Shown: in pieces, positions 58,558 through 64,000 of the stretch | Layout: every line of letters starts with the position of its first letter | How positions within the stretch are numbered: position 1 is the stretch's first letter | Assembly: GCA_031549325.1 (NCBI GenBank) | Contig: JAVBQA010000016.1 | Coordinates: 1-64,000 of the forward strand | From: JAJDGF01 sp031549325 | GTDB taxonomy: Bacteria; Bacillota; Clostridia; Christensenellales; Aristaeellaceae | Length of the DNA stretch: 64,000 nt | Reading direction: 5' to 3' | Made by a program: the position numbers and the translations under genes | The notes under the pieces: model-generated | What the model saw: the letters and a program-made list of their open reading frames with translations, nothing else | Databases searched by the model: none | What the model was told of the DNA's origin: nothing

Positions 58558-61005
58558 TTAGCCAATGTCGAACGCGCTGCGCACGCGGAACTTTGTGCCC
58601 CCGCCGCGCAACATCCGGATGCGGCGCTCGCCGCCGTTCAGGTCGAAGAAGTTGTCCTCAAAGATCGGGTCGCCGTCGTCGCAGATGATCTCGATGCTCT
58701 TGGCGTATGCCTGGGCCGAGATCACGAGCGCCTCGCCCTCGCGGCGGATACTGAGCTCCGGGTCCGCAAAGCGGAAGTGCTTGGGCGCGCAGAACAGGCA
58801 GGTGCCCGATGAAACCAGCTCGCCCTTCTGCAGCAGCTCGTAGCTGAAGTAATGGGCGCGCTCGTCAGCTTCAGGAAAGCACAGCTCGTCCATCCAGACG
58901 GCGCTCAGCGCGGGCGCCGCGAGCTCGGTTTCTCCCTGCCGGAGCACCTTCGCGCCCGCGTCTCGAAGTGCCCAGCGCACGGTGCACTTTTGTTCCTGCA
59001 TGGTCTCGTTGGACACGTTCAGCCGCGCGCTCTTTTTGAGGGGGAACGGCTCGGCGTTGACATTTGTGTTCTGAGACAGCGTGCCTTCCTCCTGGCAGGA
59101 GAGCAGCAGCGGCGCGAAGAAGCGCTTGCTCGCGTAGTGCAGCGCCTTCCAGCGCCCGTAGTAGTCGATCGAGGCCCAGCTGGCCACCGGCCAGCAATCG
59201 TTCAGCTGCCAGTAGATCGCGCCCATGCAGCGCCCGCGGTGCCGCCGCCAGTGCTCGACGCCGTATTTGATCGCCTCCGCCTGCAGCAGCTGCGACGCAT
59301 ACACCAGGTGGTCGAAGTCCTTTGGATATCTATACGTCTGCGCCATGTAATTCATGATCTTTCCGTTGGCGGCATCGTTCCTCTGGTGCTTCTCCATCAC
59401 GTAGGAGAACATGTTCCGGTCAGCCGGCTCGGTGAAGCGCTCAATTGTCTTAAGGCTGGGCAACGACTGGAACCCGAACTCGGAAGCGTAGCGGAAGAAG
59501 AACTTGCGATACTCGGAGAAGGGCTTGCCCCCGTGCCACACATCCCAGTAATGCACGTCGCCCCGGTCGGGGTCGTTGGGCGCGTCGAAGGAGCCACCGG
59601 AACTGGGGGAGGCGGGCCAGTAGAACGTGTCCGGGTCGAGATCCTGCAGCTCCTGCGGGATGATGTACTCATACATCTTGATGTAATCGGCCTTTTGCTT
59701 GGCGCTGCTCACCCAGTGCCCCATGTCCACGAACATTTCCATCTCGTTGTTGCCGCACCAGAGGCCCAGGCTGGCATGGTGGCGGATGCGCCGCACGTTG
59801 TCGCGCACCTCCTGGCGGATGTTCTCGTCGAAATCGGGCGTCAATTCATACACCGCGCAGGCGAACATAAAGTCTTGCCACACGATCAGCCCCAGCTCGT
59901 CGCAGATGTCGTAGAACCAGTCGCTCGGATAGTACCCGCCACCCCACACGCGGATGGCGTTGTGGTGGGCAAGTTTAGCGTCTTCCAGCAGCCTTCGCGT
60001 GGTTTCGGGCGTGACGCGGGACAGAATGTTGTCCTCCGGGATGTAGTCGCCGCCCATGGCGAAGATCTGGACGCCGTTGACACAGGTGGCGAAGGATTCG
60101 CCCCACTGGTCCTTCTCGCGGCGCATGGTCAGCGTCCTCAGGCCGATCCTGCGCTCCCAGACGTCCAGCACGCGGGATTCGTCCTCGTCCACCAGTTCGA
60201 CCCGGACGGTATACAGAGGCTGGGCGCCAAACCCGTTGGGCCACCAGAGTTGAGGATCGCTGATTTCGATGTCGTCGCCGTCCGATGTGAAGGCGCTGCC
60301 GTCCGGCGCTGTCACGGTCACGCTCACGCCGTACTCCGGCCGGGTGCACTCGCACAGGCCGTCGAAGGTCTCCAGTTCGGCCTCAAAGGATAGCGTGACC
60401 GCGCCCTCCCCGTGCTCCTGGTGCACGAACACGGACAGCAGCCGCGCCTCGTGGACCTTCAGCAGCTCGATGTCCCGCCAGATCCCGGCGTCGGGCAGGC
60501 GCGGACCCCAGTCCCAGCCGAACATGCAGTGCGCCTTTCTCAGGTGCGGGAAGCCGCGCATGGCATCGGGGGATCCGTCCGCCCGGATGGCGCGGTACGC
60601 ATCGCGGATGAACCGGGTGGGCGAGCGGAACTCGATCTCGATCGTGTTCTCGCCCGCCCGCACAGAGTCCAGCACATCGCAGGTCCAGGTGCGGTGCATG
60701 TTGTCCGCCTGGAAAACCGGTTGACCGTTGACGCTGACGGTGGCCAGCGTGTCCAATCCATGGCAGTTTAAGAGCAGCGCGTCGCACGCAAGGTCGCCGT
60801 CTGTCAGCGCAAACGCGCGCCGGTAGATATAGTCATGCTCCATCAGCCGGAGCGCTTTGGCCTCGTTGTCGCGATAGAAGGGGTCGTCCATTTTGCCGTT
60901 CCGGAGCAGGTCAGCGTAGACAGAACCGGGCGCCAGCGCAGGCTGCCAGGTTTTCTCATCAGAAGCGCGCAGTTCCCATGCGCCGTTCAGGTCGATTCTG
61001 TCCAT
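58558..61005 (-). CDS. GH2 beta-mannosidase
   Basis: An 815-aa exo-acting glycosidase that removes terminal beta-mannose from manno-oligosaccharides or N-glycan cores. Domain order: sugar-binding jelly roll (about 1-180, with FGWDWGPRLPDAGIW near 162-176), Ig-like sandwich, TIM barrel with acid/base Glu421 in WCGNNE and nucleophile Glu509 in SEFGFQS, then C-terminal beta domains. FGWDWGP is diagnostic for GH2 mannosidases. No signal peptide, so it acts on imported oligosaccharides. GGGAGGGA precedes ATG 61005. Confidence 0.93.
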   Translation of the reverse strand: MDRIDLNGAWELRASDEKTWQPALAPGSVYADLLRNGKMDDPFYRDNEAKALRLMEHDYIYRRAFALTDGDLACDALLLNCHGLDTLATVSVNGQPVFQADNMHRTWTCDVLDSVRAGENTIEIEFRSPTRFIRDAYRAIRADGSPDAMRGFPHLRKAHCMFGWDWGPRLPDAGIWRDIELLKVHEARLLSVFVHQEHGEGAVTLSFEAELETFDGLCECTRPEYGVSVTVTAPDGSAFTSDGDDIEISDPQLWWPNGFGAQPLYTVRVELVDEDESRVLDVWERRIGLRTLTMRREKDQWGESFATCVNGVQIFAMGGDYIPEDNILSRVTPETTRRLLEDAKLAHHNAIRVWGGGYYPSDWFYDICDELGLIVWQDFMFACAVYELTPDFDENIRQEVRDNVRRIRHHASLGLWCGNNEMEMFVDMGHWVSSAKQKADYIKMYEYIIPQELQDLDPDTFYWPASPSSGGSFDAPNDPDRGDVHYWDVWHGGKPFSEYRKFFFRYASEFGFQSLPSLKTIERFTEPADRNMFSYVMEKHQRNDAANGKIMNYMAQTYRYPKDFDHLVYASQLLQAEAIKYGVEHWRRHRGRCMGAIYWQLNDCWPVASWASIDYYGRWKALHYASKRFFAPLLLSCQEEGTLSQNTNVNAEPFPLKKSARLNVSNETMQEQKCTVRWALRDAGAKVLRQGETELAAPALSAVWMDELCFPEADERAHYFSYELLQKGELVSSGTCLFCAPKHFRFADPELSIRREGEALVISAQAYAKSIEIICDDGDPIFEDNFFDLNGGERRIRMLRGGGTKFRVRSAFDIG

Positions 61006-61029
61006 AGGCAATCCCTCCCTCAATATAAC

Positions 61030-61058
61030 ATTTTAAGGGAATTCGGGGCCGATGTCAA
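61030..61058 (-). promoter_or_regulatory. Promoter of the beta-mannosidase unit
   Basis: Reverse strand: TTGACA (61053-61058), 17-bp spacer, TAAAAT (61030-61035). Confidence 0.8.
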
Positions 61059-61071
61059 TGAACATTGTCGC

Positions 61072-61100
61072 TTGCATATAATGGTTAAACTGGTTATAAT
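61072..61100 (+). promoter_or_regulatory. Promoter of the FIST/histidine kinase unit
   Basis: TTGCAT (61072-61077), 17-bp spacer, TATAAT (61095-61100), about 59 bp before the FIST ATG. Divergent from the mannosidase promoter with 13 bp between the -35 boxes. Confidence 0.7.
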
Positions 61101-61158
61101 AAATTGAGATATCTTTGAAACAAATACGCACCAAACGAGGCAAAAGGAGCTGAAAGAG

Positions 61159-62310
61159 ATGAAGGTCATCACCGCGCACACGCTGGAAATTGACGATGTG
61201 GAGCTGGCCGTTTCCGAGGTGCTGGAGCAGCTGGATCTCCCAAACAATCTGCTGAAGCACACGGCCGGCGTGCTCACCTGCTACGCCGAGTTCATCGACA
61301 GCGGCGTGGTGAAGGCGCTTTCGGATGCGCTTCCGTTTGACGTGGTGGGGGCGACGACCATCGGAAATGCCGACGGTTCCGAATCTTCTCACCTGATGCT
61401 GAGTTTGCTGGTGCTGACAGCCGATGATTGCTCGTTTTCCGCTGTCTACACCGATTCCCTGGCCGGCGAACAGCAATCGCCGCTGCGCGCAGCCTACCAA
61501 AAAGCCAAGGAGAATCTTCCCGGCGAACCCGCCATGATGCTCAGTTTTCTGCCGCTGATTTACGCCATCAGCGGGGATCAGACCATCCGGGACCTGGATG
61601 CGATCACCGGCGGTCTGCCCAACTTCGGCACCGTCGCCGTGGATCACAACCCAGACTACAGTCAGGCCTACACCACGCTGAACGGCGAGTTTTCCAAGGA
61701 CCGCATGGCCATGCTGCTGATCTCCGGCAACGTGCACCCCCGCTTCCTGATCGCCTCGATCTCCGAGAGCAAGATCATCAAGCAGCGCGCCATCATCACC
61801 AAGTCCCAGGGCAGCCTGCTGATGGAAGTCAACAACATGCCGGCCTTGAAGTATCTCGAGACGCTGGGCCTGAGCCAGAATGGTCAGATCGAGGGCGGCA
61901 ATTCGGTGCCCTTTATGGTGGACTTTGGCGACGGTCACTTGCTGGCGCGCGCCATCTTCGCCGTCACGCCCGAGGGCTACGCGGTGTGCGGCGGCGTGAT
62001 GCCCGAGGGGGCCGCGCTGGCGGTGGGAAACATCGACTTCGAAGACGTGATGCACACCACCCGGGGCACGATGGTAAAGGCGCTGCAAGACAGAGCGGTG
62101 TCCGGCATGCTGATGTTTTCCTGCATCAGCCGCTACCTGGCGCTGGGCATGGACACGCTGGCCGAGATGGGGCTGGTGCGCCAATCGCTGCCCGAGGGAA
62201 TGCCGTATCAGTTCACCTATTCCGGCGGCGAGGTGTGCCCTGTCTATGCGCACGGCGGCGAGCCGGTCTGCCGCTTCCACAACGACAGCTTCGTGGTGTG
62301 CGTGTTCTGA
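61159..62310 (+). CDS. FIST-domain sensory protein
   Basis: A 383-aa soluble protein with a FIST_N domain (about 25-215: CYAEFIDSGVVKALSDALPFDVVGATTIGNADG; LPNFGTVAVDHNPDYSQAYTTLNGEF) and a FIST_C domain (about 220-375: ALKYLETLGLS, GHLLARAIFAVTPEG, GMLMFSCISRYLALG). FIST domains are found in signal transduction and are thought to bind small ligands such as amino acids. A hybrid kinase gene follows 37 bp on, so FIST is probably its input partner. AAAGGAGCTGAAAGAG precedes the ATG. Confidence 0.9.
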   Translation: MKVITAHTLEIDDVELAVSEVLEQLDLPNNLLKHTAGVLTCYAEFIDSGVVKALSDALPFDVVGATTIGNADGSESSHLMLSLLVLTADDCSFSAVYTDSLAGEQQSPLRAAYQKAKENLPGEPAMMLSFLPLIYAISGDQTIRDLDAITGGLPNFGTVAVDHNPDYSQAYTTLNGEFSKDRMAMLLISGNVHPRFLIASISESKIIKQRAIITKSQGSLLMEVNNMPALKYLETLGLSQNGQIEGGNSVPFMVDFGDGHLLARAIFAVTPEGYAVCGGVMPEGAALAVGNIDFEDVMHTTRGTMVKALQDRAVSGMLMFSCISRYLALGMDTLAEMGLVRQSLPEGMPYQFTYSGGEVCPVYAHGGEPVCRFHNDSFVVCVF

Positions 62311-62347
62311 CGCAAACAGGGCCGCGATGGATCGGAGGTGAACCGGA

Positions 62348-64000
62348 CTGGACGAGCAGAATCTGCCCCTGCAGGAGGAGCTGACCCGGCTGCGGCGCGA
62401 AAACAAGCGCCTGAACCGGCAAATCGCCTCGCTGGAGGGCATCATCGAAAAAAACAGGACCGCTTCGCTGGCCCGGGACAATCTGAGCGCCATCATCCAG
62501 CAGGAGCGGTCCCGGCAAGAGAAATACATGAACCTGCTGCTCGAAAATTGCCCGGACATCATCCTGCTGCTGGACAAGAATGATTGCCTGGTGTATTGCA
62601 CGAATGCGTTTTTGGAGGGGGCGGGCATCCGGGGTGCCGGGCTGGTGGCCGGACGCCACTTCCGGGAGGTGTTCACCCTGTTCACGGCGCCGGACTGGGC
62701 GGATCACTTTGGAGAGATGATCCGGCAGGCCAAGGCCGAGCGGCGCACGGTGTCCAGCGATGTGGACTCGGGGTTGAGCGGCTCCACGCGTAATTTCGAA
62801 GTGAAGGTCACGCCCATGCTGGGAGAGGACGGCACGGCTGAGGGCTCGCTGACGCTGTTCCACGACGTGACGGACGTGATGCGCGCGAAGCAGCAAGCCG
62901 AGCGCGCCAACCGCGCGAAATCGGACTTTCTGGCCACCGTCAGCCACGAGATCAGAACGCCCATGAACGCCATCATCGGCATCTCGGACATGATGAAAAA
63001 GACGCGGCTGGACGCTCAGCAGCGGGACTATCTGAGCAGCATCCAAAACTCGTCCTATGTGCTGCTCAACCTGATCAACGACATCCTGGATTTCAGCAAG
63101 ATCGAGGCGGGCAAGCTGGAGCTGGTGCCGGAGTACTTCAGCCTGGAGGCGCTGCTCAGCCGCCTGACCGACATGTTTCTGCTGATGTTTGAGCGCAAGA
63201 ACCTGCGGTTTGTGACCCGCTTCGCACCCGATTTGCCTCAGGTGGTGCTGGGAGACGAGAAGCGCGTGGGGCAGGTGCTCACAAACATCCTGAACAACGC
63301 GCTGAAGTACACGGGCGAGGGCACGGTGGAGTTCAGCGCCCATGTGGACGCGCAGGGCTGCGTGTGCTTCGACATCAAGGACACCGGCATCGGCATTCGC
63401 GAGGAGGACATCCCAAGGCTGTTCACCGCGTTTGAGCAGCTGGACAAGGTGAAAAACAAAAAGATCGTGGGCACGGGATTGGGCCTTGCGATCACCAAAA
63501 AGCTATGTGAGACGATGAACGGCTCGATTTCGGTCACGAGCAGCTACGGGCAAGGCTCGTGTTTCTCGGTGCGGCTGTGCCTGCCCGTGGGCACGCGGGA
63601 CGACATGCCAGGGGACGAGACGCCGGGCTTCAGTTTTGTCGCGCCCCGGGCGCGCGTGCTGCTGGTGGACGACATCGAGATCAACCTGGTCGTGGCCGCC
63701 GCCATGTTGGAGGGCTACGAGATCGTGCCCGACCAGGCAATGAGCGGCGAGGAAGCGGTGCGCCTGGCCCGCCAGAACAGGTATGACCTGATCTTCATGG
63801 ACCATATGATGCCCGAGATGGACGGCGTTCTGGCCACGGCAGCCATTCGCGCGCTGGGCGGCTACGCGGCCAAAGTGCCCATCGTGGCGCTCACCGCCAA
63901 CGCGGTCAGCGGCGCGGAGCAGATGTTTCTTGAAAGCGGCATGGATGGCTTCCTCAGCAAGCCCATTGACCCGGGGGCGCTGGCGGCCTGTTTGTTCAAG
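62348..64000 (+). CDS. Hybrid sensor histidine kinase (partial, runs off the window), CTG start
   Basis: At least 551 aa. Order: N-terminal coiled coil (about 1-60), PAS domain (about 65-175, LLLENCPDIILLLDKNDCLVYCTNAFLE), HisKA with the phosphorylated His200 in FLATVSHEIRTPMNAI, HATPase_c with NILNNALKYT, DTGIGI and GTGLGLAI, and a receiver domain with phospho-acceptor Asp485 in FMDHMMPEMDG. No membrane span is seen, so it is a cytosolic kinase taking input from the FIST protein. The frame is closed by TGA at 62339 and contains no ATG, GTG or TTG before 62528; GGAGGTG (62334-62340) is ideally placed for CTG at 62348. Starting at 62528 would lose the coiled coil. The C-terminus lies beyond the window. 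Confidence 0.9.
   Translation, partial: MDEQNLPLQEELTRLRRENKRLNRQIASLEGIIEKNRTASLARDNLSAIIQQERSRQEKYMNLLLENCPDIILLLDKNDCLVYCTNAFLEGAGIRGAGLVAGRHFREVFTLFTAPDWADHFGEMIRQAKAERRTVSSDVDSGLSGSTRNFEVKVTPMLGEDGTAEGSLTLFHDVTDVMRAKQQAERANRAKSDFLATVSHEIRTPMNAIIGISDMMKKTRLDAQQRDYLSSIQNSSYVLLNLINDILDFSKIEAGKLELVPEYFSLEALLSRLTDMFLLMFERKNLRFVTRFAPDLPQVVLGDEKRVGQVLTNILNNALKYTGEGTVEFSAHVDAQGCVCFDIKDTGIGIREEDIPRLFTAFEQLDKVKNKKIVGTGLGLAITKKLCETMNGSISVTSSYGQGSCFSVRLCLPVGTRDDMPGDETPGFSFVAPRARVLLVDDIEINLVVAAAMLEGYEIVPDQAMSGEEAVRLARQNRYDLIFMDHMMPEMDGVLATAAIRALGGYAAKVPIVALTANAVSGAEQMFLESGMDGFLSKPIDPGALAACLFK

Noticed and set aside
1..64000. tRNA or rRNA genes, prophage, CRISPR, toxin-antitoxin pairs
   Set aside because: Scanned intergenic gaps on both strands by eye; no cloverleaf with T-loop motif, no repeat-spacer array and no phage structural genes were found.

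Overview
The window is about 61% G+C by eye and carries ordinary Gram-positive gene content: AGGAGG-type ribosome sites, SigA-type promoters, a CIRCE heat-shock operator, a BofA-family sporulation protein, an ECF-transporter core, CdaA/CdaR, the rplM-rpsI pair and many short-spaced operons. TTG and GTG starts are frequent. This fits a high-G+C anaerobic member of the Clostridia, probably gut-associated given the sugar-scavenging genes. The species cannot be named from sequence alone. Almost everything is chromosomal housekeeping or carbohydrate metabolism. No phage, plasmid, CRISPR, tRNA or rRNA was seen.

Layout. 1-8.4 kb: a short inverted-repeat element, a deleted MefA-like MFS gene, a methyltransferase, an aldolase/ribulokinase pair, a YhhN membrane protein, CIRCE-controlled htpG, a bofA-like gene and a second copy of the element. 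8.4-12 kb: glycolytic operon pgk-tpiA-gpmI. 12.1-15.5 kb: ecfA1-ecfA2-ecfT-truA. 15.5-18.8 kb: rsgA, then an Fe-S-scaffold-like protein paired with a GGGtGRT-family protein. 18.8-24.9 kb: a reverse-strand operon with a GNAT gene, cdaA, cdaR, a second type of inverted-repeat element, a very acidic membrane protein, a P-loop ATPase and a PIG-V-like glycosyltransferase. 25-28.4 kb: an oxidoreductase with a GH2-like protein that has no catalytic domain, and a Nudix hydrolase. 28.6-33.6 kb: a small P-loop protein, thrC, two membrane-anchored proteins and rplM-rpsI. 34-38.3 kb: a sugar isomerase/epimerase and three tandem M42 aminopeptidases. 38.5-45.2 kb: a polytopic membrane protein, a lipoprotein with seven peptidoglycan-binding repeats, a decayed IS1182-type transposase, an Fpg-like glycosylase lacking the N-terminal proline, and a PstS-like binding protein. 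45.2-52.5 kb: a sugar ABC importer (binding protein and two permeases, no ATPase) with a DUF5107 protein and a NahK-like kinase, divergent from a PocR/AraC regulator. 52.7-56.8 kb: two CapA-type proteins with bacterial Ig-like domains, followed by a structured element inserted at their terminator. 56.8-61 kb: GNAT, a deleted methyltransferase with an attenuator-like leader, a zinc-ribbon protein and a GH2 beta-mannosidase. 61-64 kb: a FIST sensor protein and a hybrid histidine kinase that appears to start at CTG and runs off the window.

How the parts fit. Central glycolysis, pentose-sugar salvage, amino-sugar import and mannoside hydrolysis make a scavenging carbohydrate programme. The CdaA/CdaR, PG-binding and CapA genes concern the cell envelope. 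The most unusual signals are (i) two sets of short inverted-repeat elements with unrelated ends but a shared, base-pair-compensated core, each abutting a stop codon; (ii) two genes reduced by in-frame internal deletions, one behind a leader with an intrinsic terminator; (iii) a c-di-AMP operon in which an acidic membrane protein, an ATPase and a glycosyltransferase occupy the place usual for glmM; and (iv) the CTG-initiated hybrid kinase.
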